Origin: BACL21 sp038141525
GTDB taxonomy: Bacteria; Bacteroidota; Bacteroidia; Flavobacteriales; Flavobacteriaceae
Length of the DNA stretch: 64,000 bases
Assembly: GCA_038141525.1 (NCBI GenBank)
Contig: JAYQIF010000004.1
Location: 1 to 64,000 of the forward strand
Direction of reading: 5' to 3'
Made by a program: the position numbers and the translations under genes. The notes beneath the pieces are model-generated. The model saw only the letters and a list, made by a program, of their open reading frames with translations, made no database searches and was not told the origin of the DNA. This document shows positions 39,065 to 48,294 of the stretch, in pieces (the stretch's first letter is position 1; every line of letters begins with the position of its first letter).

Positions 39065-39787
39065 TTAATTGTATTGCATGGGCACTTCGAGTGCCAAAAT
39101 TTTTGTATTTGCCTTAATGGAAATGTCGACAGAGTCAAATTCCCATAATCCTACGGCGTCACGACGTTCTAAATTTTCTCCGTCGATAGCGACAGTCCCT
39201 TCAACAACCATAAGATAAACGCCTTGGCCTGCGCTGCTTGTTGATAAGGTATAGTTCATGTCTTGACTGAAGTCTCCCCAGTGGAAATAGGCGTTTTGGT
39301 GGATCCAGAGTTGATCATGTTTTGCGACATCTCTTGGGAAGACAATCGGACACAGTGTATTGGGTTTGAGCAGCGAATCAATGGTTTTTTGATCGTAACG
39401 AGGACTAACCCTCTGACGATCCGGAAATACCCAAATTTGAAATAATTTGAGTGGCTCACTGCTGCTGGCATTGAATTCACTGTGGGTGACCCCTGAACCC
39501 GCACTCATCACTTGAATTTCTCCGGGCATGACTGTGCCTTTATGCCCCATGGAATCCTCGTGAAGAACCCCGCCGCTCAGAGGAATAGTGACAATTTCCA
39601 TATCACTGTGGGGATGCTTGCCAAAACCCATGCCTGGGGCAATGGTATCGTCATTCCAAACCCGCAAGGCCCCGAACTGAGTTCGCTTAGGATCAAAATA
39701 ATTAGCAAAGCTAAACGAGTAATTCGCTTGTAACCACCCGTAATCTGCCGCACCTCTGGTGTTGGCAGGATATAAAATCTTTTTCAT
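39065..39787 (-). CDS. Pirin family protein (bicupin, quercetinase-like)
   Basis: A 240-residue bicupin. The N-terminal cupin has the metal-binding HPHSDMEIVTIPLSGGVLHEDSMG with further ligands in SGVTHSEFN. The C-terminal cupin is shorter (QNAYFHWGDFSQ). The YhhW group can oxidise quercetin, while other pirins act in transcription, so the role here is open. I chose ATG 39787 (MKKILYPANTRGA), since homologues begin there; a non-ATG start at 39799 would add four residues. A TATCTTTG element on the minus strand (39850-39843) precedes it. Co-transcribed with the acetyltransferase. Confidence 0.9.
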   Translation of the reverse strand: MKKILYPANTRGAADYGWLQANYSFSFANYFDPKRTQFGALRVWNDDTIAPGMGFGKHPHSDMEIVTIPLSGGVLHEDSMGHKGTVMPGEIQVMSAGSGVTHSEFNASSSEPLKLFQIWVFPDRQRVSPRYDQKTIDSLLKPNTLCPIVFPRDVAKHDQLWIHQNAYFHWGDFSQDMNYTLSTSSAGQGVYLMVVEGTVAIDGENLERRDAVGLWEFDSVDISIKANTKILALEVPMQYN

Positions 39788-39883
39788 AGTTTTAAGCAAG
39801 AGCGAAAGGTGGTACTTGAAGACGAATCACCTCTCGGTGATACAAAGATAAACAATACATCGCAAAGTTCTATAACTCTATAA

Positions 39884-40564
39884 ATGAGCTCATTAAATTC
39901 ATCACGACTTAAGCTCTACCTGATCCCGGGGATGTCGGCGGGACCAGAAAGTTTTGAGTCGATTCGCTTGCCAGGTTATTGTTCTATTGAAGTTGTGCCA
40001 TGGCTGGTTCCGCGGCGTGAGGAGCTTTTAGTTGATTATGCCAAAAGAATGTTGGCTCTTGTAGATAGCCGGACTCCATTTATACTGTTAGGGGTTTCTT
40101 TTGGAGGAATCATCGCTCAAGAGGCATTAAAATTTTTAACACCTCAATCAGTGATATTGATCTCTACGGTAAAATCTAATGCTGAAAAACCGGCATGGAT
40201 GCATTGGGTTTACAGGATGAAGGTGCACAAAATATTGCCTTACTACATTGCTGGAAAGCTATCTCGCAGGCCCCTACACGTATTGCCCAATAGGTGGCAA
40301 AAACGCTGGAGTCAATACGATTATTATTTGCCGATGCGTGATCCAGAATATTTATCCTGGGGCGTCGATCAGGTACTCAAATGGAATGGGGTTAACCCAG
40401 CAGTCGATGTTCCCATAGTGCACTTACTTGGTGATGCAGTTCTTTTATTTCCGATCAAATACATCAAGGGCGCCCAAATAGTAAAAGGTGGCCCCCACAT
40501 CATGATCTTGACCCATGGTAAAGCCGTGAGTAAGTTGTTAGCAAGAATTTTAGACGCGCTTTAG
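39884..40564 (+). CDS. Alpha/beta hydrolase
   Basis: A 226-residue alpha/beta-hydrolase. The nucleophile elbow is LLGVSFGGIIAQE (S72), the catalytic histidine is probably H205 (KGGPHIMILTH), and the oxyanion region LIPGMSAGPESF. The usual catalytic Asp of the G-x-x-D-x-x-F-P motif appears as valine 186 (LLGDAVLLFP), although D184 two residues before could serve. There is no signal peptide, so it is cytoplasmic; the substrate is unknown. It is divergent from pirin and followed by the lytic transglycosylase 44 bases on. Confidence 0.85.
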   Translation: MSSLNSSRLKLYLIPGMSAGPESFESIRLPGYCSIEVVPWLVPRREELLVDYAKRMLALVDSRTPFILLGVSFGGIIAQEALKFLTPQSVILISTVKSNAEKPAWMHWVYRMKVHKILPYYIAGKLSRRPLHVLPNRWQKRWSQYDYYLPMRDPEYLSWGVDQVLKWNGVNPAVDVPIVHLLGDAVLLFPIKYIKGAQIVKGGPHIMILTHGKAVSKLLARILDAL

Positions 40565-40608
40565 AAGACACGATTGATTTATTACTTTTAATTAAAATTC
40601 TTTCATCT

Positions 40609-41544
40609 ATGAAGTCCATTAATTGGCGACATCTTATCTTATTTGTTTCTTTAAGTGCTGCAGTAATACTTATTGCGCAACAACAAGTGGTTACAAATCA
40701 TCAGTTCTCAGAGTCAATTGAAGAGTTCAACACCCGGCATTGGGTGAGCGCTCATCCCATCCCGAAGCAAATGTCTTTTGCCCAAGAGGTAGTTCCTTTG
40801 GAAAATCCCGACATTCAGGAGAGATTGGATCGAGAAATTCTGGTCAACACTTATTGGCAGTCTAATGCCTTTTTATTGATCAAGCGCGCCCATAAATACA
40901 CTCCGATAATTGATTCTATTTTGAGTGCGGAGTCTGTACCTCTAGATTTCAAGTATCTGGCAATTATAGAGAGTGGCTTACAGAATGTAACTTCGCCCGC
41001 TGGAGCCAAGGGATTTTGGCAATTCATGCGTTCAACCGCTCGTGAGTTCGGACTCGAGGTGAATCGAAACGTCGATGAACGCTTAAACCTCGTCTTGGCC
41101 ACCCAGGCCGCTGCGCAATACCTTAAGCAAGCCAGAGAGGAGTTTGGTTCTTGGACTTTGGCGGCTGCGGCTTACAATGCCGGGCGCACAGGTATCAGAC
41201 GTGAACTTTCGCGCCAAGAGGTCTCAAACTACTACGATCTTTTGCTCAATGAAGAAACGAGCCGTTATGTCTTTAGAATTTTGGCCGTGAAAAGACTTCT
41301 GGAAGCACCGGATCAATATGGTTTTCAATACAGTAATGATCAATTATACCAACGCATTCCAACAAAAAAAATCAAAGTAGATACAGTGGTTACGGATTTT
41401 GTTGATTTTGCTCAGAAATTTGGCATTAATTACAAAATTCTTAAAATTCACAATCCATGGCTCAGGGAGAAACACCTGAATAACGCCTCAAGAAAAGAAT
41501 ATACCATTAGTATTCCAAAGCCAGGAATTTATTCGGTTCCTTAG
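40609..41544 (+). CDS. Lytic transglycosylase (MltD/Slt-type)
   Basis: A 311-residue peptidoglycan-cleaving enzyme. The N-terminal membrane anchor (residues 7-25, HLILFVSLSAAVILIAQQQ) is followed by the SLT domain: the catalytic glutamate is in LAIIESGLQNVTSPAGAKGFWQFM, then AAYNAGRTGIRREL and the conserved ETSRYVFRILAVKRL. This is the MltD arrangement, with a degenerate C-terminal LysM-like segment (FAQKFGINYKILKIHNPWL) instead of full LysM repeats. It should act in the periplasm on the cell wall. Confidence 0.9.
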   Translation: MKSINWRHLILFVSLSAAVILIAQQQVVTNHQFSESIEEFNTRHWVSAHPIPKQMSFAQEVVPLENPDIQERLDREILVNTYWQSNAFLLIKRAHKYTPIIDSILSAESVPLDFKYLAIIESGLQNVTSPAGAKGFWQFMRSTAREFGLEVNRNVDERLNLVLATQAAAQYLKQAREEFGSWTLAAAAYNAGRTGIRRELSRQEVSNYYDLLLNEETSRYVFRILAVKRLLEAPDQYGFQYSNDQLYQRIPTKKIKVDTVVTDFVDFAQKFGINYKILKIHNPWLREKHLNNASRKEYTISIPKPGIYSVP

Positions 41545-41559
41545 GTCAATGGGTGTTGT

Positions 41560-42270
41560 TTATTTAACATCAGTTATTTCGTTGTGCCCCATGGCGATGA
41601 CTTGCGATACTTTTTGAGTGAAGTACTGAAAGTGTTTGTTGTAAGATTGTTCATAGGGCAATCCGTAATGATGGGTTAGTAAACGGCTGACATTGATGAT
41701 GCGCTTTTGATCAGAAAGTAAGAAGGTCGTGGGTAAGCCAAGGCTGTGTTTCATACGCCTGATGATGAAGCTGTGGTTGTTTTCTTTTTCATTGATAAAA
41801 AGTACGGTAATCTTGGGGTGCAGTTTTTGTTTGATTTTTCGGATGGTTCTTCTGGGCCCCCAGAAAAGAACCACAAAATCAAGTGCATTGTGATTTTTTT
41901 GGACAATATCATTCAAAGCAGGGATTACTCCTACGAACTGTGTAAACCAATCGGCATAGGTGATTAAATACATCGGCTTTTTAAAATGTTCCAAATCAAC
42001 TCGTCTTCCGCCGAATTTGCGCACCCGAAAATTATCCAAATAACTGCCGATCACCACATGATCTACAAGCGAGTCAAAAAGAAACTGTAGCCGCTGATCA
42101 TCTCTTGCGTAGCGAGCGGCCCTTGAGGCCAAACGATAGGCGCGGATGTTCTTGCCAATGACCTGCGAAAAGTAGGTCTTGTTTTGGTCTTGTTGACTGT
42201 GTAATTCAAAATTGCCTGTACACAGGACAAAGAAAACAATACAGTAAATACGGCGTCTTAAGACGTGCAT
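41560..42270 (-). CDS. Exported thioredoxin-like protein lacking the redox cysteines
   Basis: A 236-residue protein with a signal peptide (RRRIYCIVFFVLCTGNFELHSQ). Residues 97-122, FKKPMYLITYADWFTQF then VGVIPALNDI, line up with the start of TlpA-like thioredoxins (KPVLLNFWATWCGPCxxEIPxL), but both cysteines are phenylalanine (W108 F109 T110 Q111 F112). Later parts keep the fold (LDFVVLFWGPR, ITVLFINEKEN, LGLPTTFLLSDQKRI, with the cis-proline LPTTFLL). So it is a redox-inactive thioredoxin-fold protein, perhaps a binding or chaperone subunit. It converges with the transglycosylase 15 bases away. Confidence 0.65.
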   Translation of the reverse strand: MHVLRRRIYCIVFFVLCTGNFELHSQQDQNKTYFSQVIGKNIRAYRLASRAARYARDDQRLQFLFDSLVDHVVIGSYLDNFRVRKFGGRRVDLEHFKKPMYLITYADWFTQFVGVIPALNDIVQKNHNALDFVVLFWGPRRTIRKIKQKLHPKITVLFINEKENNHSFIIRRMKHSLGLPTTFLLSDQKRIINVSRLLTHHYGLPYEQSYNKHFQYFTQKVSQVIAMGHNEITDVK

Positions 42271-42317
42271 TATGAGGTGGTTGTGAGGTTGTTACCCACG
42301 AAGATAAGAAAAATCGA

Positions 42318-42884
42318 TTACCTCATTCGTCCTCCACGGCCGCCGCGGGCAAATTGCTGTCGAGGACCACTGCCTTTTTTCATTTGCTGTTTCATCATTG
42401 TGATTTGATCGGTCAGCATCTGGTGTTTGTCTAGCTTCTTAGCCTCCGCGAGCAAACTTTCGGCTTCTCGCTTACGTTGTTTGGAAAAGGCTATTCCGGC
42501 AAGATTGAGTTTTACCATGGCCATGTCTGCAGACATGCTCAGCCCAAGCTTTTCGGCTTTTCTAAAATACTTTTCTGCCTCATTCATATTGGTTTGTGAA
42601 CACATAAGCCCATTGAGGTAATGATAATAGCCTTGTTGCTTAGGCACCAAAGCGCCCTCAGGATTCTTAATACGATCTAGCCACACTTTAGCGCCCGGAA
42701 AATCTTGTTTGCGCAAACGCAAAAAAGCCAAGAGGACCAATTCATTTTTGAAATAAAGAAAGATAAATATACCAGATAAGAGCAGATACATAATGCCATT
42801 ACCGATATGTCCTTGATAAAACTCATAAATGGCCCACGCTACAATGAGCGCTGCAAGAATAAGTTTAATGTTTTTGTGAAACAT
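42318..42884 (-). CDS. DUF2892-like / tetratricopeptide membrane protein
   Basis: A 188-residue protein with two membrane spans at the N-terminus (LILAALIVAWAIYEFYQGHIG and GIMYLLLSGIFIFLYF) and a soluble part with TPR-like helices (NMNEAEKYFRKAEKLGLSMSADMAMVKLNLAGIAFSKQRKREAESLLAEAKKL). The tail is short and Arg/Gly-rich (QQFARGGRGGRMR). Function unknown; similar proteins lie in various flavobacterial genomes. It is a single gene on its strand, 47 bases after the stop-start of the thioredoxin-like gene, so the two may be co-transcribed. Confidence 0.75.
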   Translation of the reverse strand: MFHKNIKLILAALIVAWAIYEFYQGHIGNGIMYLLLSGIFIFLYFKNELVLLAFLRLRKQDFPGAKVWLDRIKNPEGALVPKQQGYYHYLNGLMCSQTNMNEAEKYFRKAEKLGLSMSADMAMVKLNLAGIAFSKQRKREAESLLAEAKKLDKHQMLTDQITMMKQQMKKGSGPRQQFARGGRGGRMR

Positions 42885-43013
42885 AAGCTGTCAATTAGTC
42901 TGTATAGTCGTCGTAATTCAGGTCGATTTACGCAGGTTACAAAGTTAAACATAATCCACCATTTTAAGGAGTGTGGGGCGTACAATTAGCGACAAATTAT
43001 TTCTTCTTTGCAT

Positions 43014-43043
43014 TTGTACAAGTTAAAAATCATTGTATATTTG
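43014..43043 (+). promoter_or_regulatory. Promoter of rpmH
   Basis: TTG (43014-43016), a 19-nt spacer and TATATTTG (43036-43043) match the Bacteroidetes consensus in both elements and spacing. The leader to the ATG is about 60 nt. Confidence 0.75.
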
Positions 43044-43108
43044 CACCCGACTAAAATAAAGCCTGCCTGCAGGCGCTTTAACACGCAAGATTTTAATTTG
43101 AGGAAATA

Positions 43109-43267
43109 ATGAAAAGAACATTTCAGCCATCCAAAAGAAAACGCAGAAACAAGCACGGTTTTAGAGAGCGCATGGCTTCTGTAAACGGTCGCAAGGTATT
43201 GGCCTCACGTCGTGCCAAGGGACGTAAAAAGTTGAGTGTTTCCTCTGAGCCGCGTCACAAAAAATAA
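43109..43267 (+). CDS. rpmH: 50S ribosomal protein L34
   Basis: A 52-residue basic protein beginning MKRTFQPSKRKRRNKHGFRE, with the family pattern GRKVLASRRAKGRKKL. It is a component of the large ribosomal subunit. In many bacteria rpmH lies beside dnaA and rnpA, but here it stands before carB, as in other Flavobacteriaceae. It has its own strong promoter and terminator. Confidence 0.97.
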   Translation: MKRTFQPSKRKRRNKHGFRERMASVNGRKVLASRRAKGRKKLSVSSEPRHKK

Positions 43268-43290
43268 TGTTGATAAATTATAAATAAATA

Positions 43291-43322
43291 AAGGTGTTGT
43301 CTGTTGGCAACACCTTTTTTTT
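43291..43322 (+). terminator. Terminator of rpmH
   Basis: AGGTGTTG and CAACACCT pair around a loop of about six and are followed by eight T. Confidence 0.88.
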
Positions 43323-43368
43323 ATACCCTTCATGTTGTAATTTTATAACGGATAAATGACATAGACTT

Positions 43369-46221
43369 ATGCCCAAAAACAAAGACCTAAAATCAATTTT
43401 AATTATCGGCTCTGGCCCTATTGTTATCGGCCAAGCTTGTGAGTTTGACTATTCTGGATCTCAGGCTTTGCGTTCGCTTCGAGAAGATGGAATTGAAACA
43501 ATTTTGATCAATTCTAATCCGGCTACAATCATGACAGATCCTGTTATGGCGGATCATGTGTATTTGTTGCCATTGAACACAAAGTCGATAATTAAAGTAC
43601 TAAAAGAACATCCACAAATTGACGCTGTATTACCGACGATGGGGGGGCAGACGGCACTTAATTTGTGTATTGAGGCAGATGAGAAGGGCATATGGACAGA
43701 TTTTGGCATAAAATTAATCGGTGTCGACATCGATGCCATAAACATTACTGAGGATCGCGAAAAGTTTCGCGAGCTGATGACAAAAATTGGGGTGCCTATG
43801 GCTCCTCAATTAACCGCGAACTCATACCTTAAAGGAAAGGAGATTGCCCAACAATTTGGCTTTCCTTTGGTCATTAGATCTTCTTTTACCCTAGGTGGTG
43901 CCGGAGCTTCTATAGTCTACGATCCCAAGGATTTTGACGAGTTGCTCAAACGCGGCCTTGAAGTCTCTCCAATCCACGAAGTCATGATCGATAAGGCCAT
44001 GATGGGGTGGAAGGAATACGAATTGGAACTGTTGAGAGACAAAAATGACAATGTAGTCATTATATGTACCATAGAAAATATGGATCCTATGGGGATTCAT
44101 ACCGGAGATTCCATAACAGTGGCTCCAGCCATGACCTTGAGCGATACCACATTTCAGCGCATGCGTGACATGGCCATCAAGATGATGCGCAGTATCGGTG
44201 ATTTTGCGGGAGGATGTAACGTTCAATTTGCGGTAAGTCCTGACGATAAAGAAGACATCATTGCGATTGAAATCAACCCACGTGTTTCGCGTTCTTCTGC
44301 TTTGGCCTCTAAAGCAACGGGTTATCCCATTGCTAAAATTGCCTCTAAGCTGGCCATTGGTTATCACTTAGACGAATTGGACAATCAAATAACCAAGAGC
44401 ACCTCTGCTTTGTTTGAGCCTACCTTGGATTATGTGATTGTTAAAATCCCGCGTTGGAATTTTGACAAATTCGAAGGCTCGGACCGTACTCTTGGCTTAC
44501 AGATGAAAGCGGTAGGCGAGGTGATGGGTATTGGGCGCTGTTTTCAAGAAGCACTGCACAAAGCCACACAATCTCTCGAAATTAAGCGGAATGGACTCGG
44601 TGCAGACGGTAAGAGTTACACCGATTATGAACAGATTATAGATAAATTAACACATGCCAGTTGGGATCGAGTTTTTGTGATTTACGATGCCATACAGCTC
44701 GGGATCCCATTGAGTCGTATTTATGAGATTACCAAAATTGACATGTGGTATCTCAAACAATACGAAGAACTTTATTTGCTCGAAAAGGAAATTTCGGAGT
44801 ATACCTTAGAAACGGTACCAAAATCTCTAGTCTTGGAGGCCAAACAAAAGGGTTATGGAGATCGTCAAATCGCCCATATGCTGGGGTGCCTAGAAAGTGA
44901 GGTATATCAGTTAAGAGAACGCATGAATATTCAAAGGGTTTACAAACTCGTGGATACTTGTGCTGCAGAATTTCAAGCAGAAACTCCTTACTATTACTCG
45001 ACCTTTGAGAGTGACATACAAACGCCCAGTGGAGAGCGCTTTGTGGCCAATGATAGCCCAGTAACCGACAAAAAGAAAATTGTGGTTTTGGGATCTGGTC
45101 CGAACCGAATAGGGCAAGGAATTGAGTTTGACTATTGTTGTGTTCACGGGGTTTTAGCGGCTTCAGAGTGCGGTTATGAAACCATTATGATTAATTGTAA
45201 TCCCGAGACCGTGTCGACCGATTTTGATGTGGCCGACAAGCTGTATTTTGAGCCAGTCTTCTGGGAACACATTTACGATATCATTCGTCACGAAAAACCT
45301 GAAGGGGTAATTGTCCAGCTCGGAGGTCAGACCGCGTTAAAACTTGCCGAAAAACTCGATCGGTATGGGATTAAAATTATCGGGACAAGTTATCAGTCTT
45401 TAGATTTAGCTGAAGATCGCGGAAGTTTCTCAAACTTACTAAAGCAGCACAATATTCCGTATCCTAAGTTTGGTACAGCAGAAACCACAGAGGAGGCCCT
45501 CAAGCTAAGCGATGAGCTCGACTTTCCATTGCTGATTCGTCCGTCCTATGTACTGGGAGGTCAAGGCATGAAAATTGTCATTAATAAACGGGAACTAGAG
45601 GAGCATGTCGTAGATTTATTGCGCAAGATTCCCAACAATAAACTCCTACTTGATCATTACTTGGATGGTGCGATTGAGGCCGAAGCCGATGCCATTAGTG
45701 ATGGCGAGGATGTTTACATTATTGGCATTATGGAGCATATAGAGCCATGCGGGGTACACTCTGGAGATTCTAACGCCACACTCCCAGCATTTAACCTCGG
45801 AGATCTAGTGCTGCAACAGATCAAAGACCATACGGTTAAAATTGCCAAGGCTCTAAATACCGTTGGACTTATTAATATTCAATTCGCCATTAAAGACGAC
45901 AAAGTATACATCATTGAAGCCAATCCTCGTGCCTCACGTACGGTTCCATTTATCGCAAAGGCCTATGGGGAGCCCTATGTCAATTATGCCACTAAATTAA
46001 TGCTCGGTACACACAAGGTAAAAGACTTTACTTTTGACCCACAGCTCGAGGGTTATGCCATCAAGCAGCCCGTATTTAGTTTTAATAAATTCCCCAATGT
46101 GGACAAGAAACTCGGCCCAGAGATGAAAAGTACTGGAGAGAGCATCTTATTTGTCGACAGCTTAAAAGATGACGAATTTTATGAGTTGTACGCGCGGCGT
46201 AAAATGTATTTGAATAAATAG
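43369..46221 (+). CDS. carB: Carbamoyl-phosphate synthase large subunit, without the C-terminal MGS domain
   Basis: A 950-residue enzyme that makes carbamoyl phosphate for pyrimidines and arginine. Both ATP-grasp halves are present (MPKNKDLKSILIIGSGPIVIGQ and KKKIVVLGSGPNRIGQGIEFDYCC), with the signatures SFTLGGAGASIVY, EINPRVSRSSALASKATGYPIA and EANPRASRTVPFIAKAYG. It ends at YARRKMYLNK, about 120 residues shorter than the E. coli enzyme, so the MGS-like allosteric domain that binds UMP and ornithine is missing. Uninterrupted. The small subunit is not in the window. Confidence 0.96.
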   Translation: MPKNKDLKSILIIGSGPIVIGQACEFDYSGSQALRSLREDGIETILINSNPATIMTDPVMADHVYLLPLNTKSIIKVLKEHPQIDAVLPTMGGQTALNLCIEADEKGIWTDFGIKLIGVDIDAINITEDREKFRELMTKIGVPMAPQLTANSYLKGKEIAQQFGFPLVIRSSFTLGGAGASIVYDPKDFDELLKRGLEVSPIHEVMIDKAMMGWKEYELELLRDKNDNVVIICTIENMDPMGIHTGDSITVAPAMTLSDTTFQRMRDMAIKMMRSIGDFAGGCNVQFAVSPDDKEDIIAIEINPRVSRSSALASKATGYPIAKIASKLAIGYHLDELDNQITKSTSALFEPTLDYVIVKIPRWNFDKFEGSDRTLGLQMKAVGEVMGIGRCFQEALHKATQSLEIKRNGLGADGKSYTDYEQIIDKLTHASWDRVFVIYDAIQLGIPLSRIYEITKIDMWYLKQYEELYLLEKEISEYTLETVPKSLVLEAKQKGYGDRQIAHMLGCLESEVYQLRERMNIQRVYKLVDTCAAEFQAETPYYYSTFESDIQTPSGERFVANDSPVTDKKKIVVLGSGPNRIGQGIEFDYCCVHGVLAASECGYETIMINCNPETVSTDFDVADKLYFEPVFWEHIYDIIRHEKPEGVIVQLGGQTALKLAEKLDRYGIKIIGTSYQSLDLAEDRGSFSNLLKQHNIPYPKFGTAETTEEALKLSDELDFPLLIRPSYVLGGQGMKIVINKRELEEHVVDLLRKIPNNKLLLDHYLDGAIEAEADAISDGEDVYIIGIMEHIEPCGVHSGDSNATLPAFNLGDLVLQQIKDHTVKIAKALNTVGLINIQFAIKDDKVYIIEANPRASRTVPFIAKAYGEPYVNYATKLMLGTHKVKDFTFDPQLEGYAIKQPVFSFNKFPNVDKKLGPEMKSTGESILFVDSLKDDEFYELYARRKMYLNK

Positions 46222-46304
46222 AGCAAAATCTTAACACAACAAAACAAAATATGAGCTAATTGGACGGCCCATTTTTGTTGAAACATAACTAAAAAACAAG
46301 TGAT

Positions 46305-46895
46305 ATGAAGAATTTATTATACACCGGAGCATTATTTTTCTTGCTCAATACCTCAGTAAGCCTAATGGCGCAAACCACCTACAGTCTGGATTGGGGCCTC
46401 AATATTAATGGAGCGGCTGCCTCTCTCACAATTGAACCAGGAGATACTGTAGAATGGACTTGGGTTGACGGGTTGCAACATAACGTTGTCAGTACTGCCT
46501 CTGCCCAAGAGAGTTTTAACAGTGGTCTGATTCAAGGCCAAGGGTCGACTTGGTCGTATACTTTTACCGAGGTGGGAATTAACGATTATGTGTGTACGCC
46601 GCACAGCTCCTCGATGTTTGGTACCATAACAGTCGAAGAGGCTTTATCTCTCGGTGATAAGTTTGCCAAAAATTTGGTCTTCAGTATGGACCAGGCTACA
46701 GCTCGGCTGAGTATACAATCTTTAATGTCTGTCGATGAACTCGTGGTATACAATCTTTTGGGAGTACCTCAAATGCGCATCATGGTGCGCGATGAATTTA
46801 CCCAGGTCGACCTTTCTGCTTTAGTCTCTGGGGTTTATTTGGTAAAAGCCACCAGTGGAACGGCACAAACCACATTCAAAGTCATTAAGCGATAG
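46305..46895 (+). CDS. Cupredoxin (plastocyanin-like) with T9SS sorting domain
   Basis: A 196-residue secreted copper protein. After a signal peptide (residues 1-23, ending LMAQ) comes a cupredoxin domain with the ligands H in GLQHNVVS (about 65), and C-x-x-H-x-x-x-M in VCTPHSSSM (about 98-106). Residues 120-196 are a type A type IX secretion domain (ELVVYNLLGVPQMRIM; LVSGVYLVKATSGTAQTTFKVIKR). It would be exported to the cell surface, where it might shuttle electrons or bind copper. Confidence 0.88.
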   Translation: MKNLLYTGALFFLLNTSVSLMAQTTYSLDWGLNINGAAASLTIEPGDTVEWTWVDGLQHNVVSTASAQESFNSGLIQGQGSTWSYTFTEVGINDYVCTPHSSSMFGTITVEEALSLGDKFAKNLVFSMDQATARLSIQSLMSVDELVVYNLLGVPQMRIMVRDEFTQVDLSALVSGVYLVKATSGTAQTTFKVIKR

Positions 46896-46944
46896 CGCAA
46901 GACCAGTCGAGTTTTTGCGCTTAGTGCTGAAAAAAATAGTCTTA

Positions 46945-48254
46945 TTAGACCTCTTCGGAGTCCGCGTCTTCGGCACGGCGCAATAGCTTTTCACTTTGCT
47001 GTTTTGTCGCTTTGGCGCCTAGTTTTTTTAATTTTTCAACGCGTCGTACCAGATTACCGGGGCCTTCTGTGAGACGGCGCATGGCGTCCGTATAAGACCC
47101 TTTGGCTCGATCCATTTGATCCCCCACTTTAACTAAATCTTCACTGAGTCGGAAAAAAGCATCGTACAAACGCCCCGCCTGAGTGGCGATTTCGATGGCG
47201 TTTTGCTGCTGCTTTTCATTGGTCCACATGCTGTCCACGGTGCGAAGAGTTGCTAGCAGCGTGGTCGGGGTGACAATAACGATATTTTTCTCAAATGCGT
47301 TGGTGTAAAGATTATTGTCATGATTAAGGGCTAGGGCAAAAGCGGGTTCAATAGGCACAAAGAGCAAGACAAAATCCGGACTTTCGATATCGTATAATTC
47401 AAAGTAATTTTTGGCACTGAGCTGTTCTACGTGTTTTTTAAGAGAATTCACATGTTCTTTGAGATGTTTCAATCCTTCTTGTTGATCGTCACAATTCATA
47501 TACCGCTCGTAACTCGTCAGAGAAACTTTAGAATCAATGATCATGCGCTTGCCCTCTGGCAGATGCAATACAACATCCGGCATTAATCGCTGGCCTTGAT
47601 CGGTAGTAAAACTCTGTTGAACAAAAAACTCTCGGTTTTTTCGAGGCCACTTTTCTCCAATACGCGTTCAAGAACGAGCTCCCCCCAATTTCCTTGAAAC
47701 TTACTGTCGCCTTTCAGGGCCTTTGTTAGATTGGTGGCCTCACGGCTCATTTGTTCATTGAGTTCTGTGAGTCCAATAATCTGTTGACGCAGAGCAGCAT
47801 GGTAGTCTATGTTATCCTTGTGGGTGGCTTCTACGCGTTTTTCAAATTTGTCGATTTTTTCTTGGAGTGGTTTGAGTAAATGATCGAGGTTTTCTTTGTT
47901 TTGTTTGGTAAACTTTTCGCTTTTTGTTTCTAATATTTTTTGCGCCAAGTTCTCAAATTCGGTGGTGAATTTCTTTTGAATGTCTTCTAGATCCTTTTTT
48001 TGATCGGCTAGTTTTTGGGTCAATTGATCGACCGTTGCCTCAGAACGAATCAGCTGCTCTTTCAGATTGCCGCGCTCTATTTCGTGCTTCTGTTCTTCGG
48101 CAGCCAGTTGCTTATTTTGTTCTTGCAATTGTTCGAGTCTTGTGCCCATAGCAATTTGGTCAGATTGTCTTTTCAATCGGGAAAAGTATCCGCCTAAAAA
48201 AAAGCCGGCAACACCGAATATGGAAATCAGAAATAATAGGATGATGTCATTCAT
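46945..48254 (-). pseudogene. rmuC: DNA recombination protein RmuC, one frameshift
   Basis: The corrected product is 436 residues. It starts with a membrane anchor (MNDIILLFLISIFGVAGFFLGGYF), then a long coiled coil (about 25-150), and a C-terminal nuclease-like domain (FQGNWGELVLERVLEKSGLEK; PDVVLHLPEGKRMIIDSKVSLTSYERY; SPDFVLLFVPIEPAF). RmuC limits inversions at repeats. In the A6 run 47623-47628 one base is missing; adding it gives FFVQQSFTTDQGQRLMPDVV across the break. Confidence 0.87.
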
Positions 48255-48294
48255 GGGGTGGATTTATGCGTTAACACTACATGGGTAAAGATAA

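Noticed and set aside
43891..44367. 158-codon antisense frame inside carB
   Set aside because: It lies fully opposite strongly conserved CarB codons, has low-complexity composition and no start context; it is a shadow of the real gene.
46894..46921. Hairpin AGCGCAA / TTGCGCT after the cupredoxin gene as a terminator
   Set aside because: The loop is long and no T-run follows the right arm; support is too weak to list.
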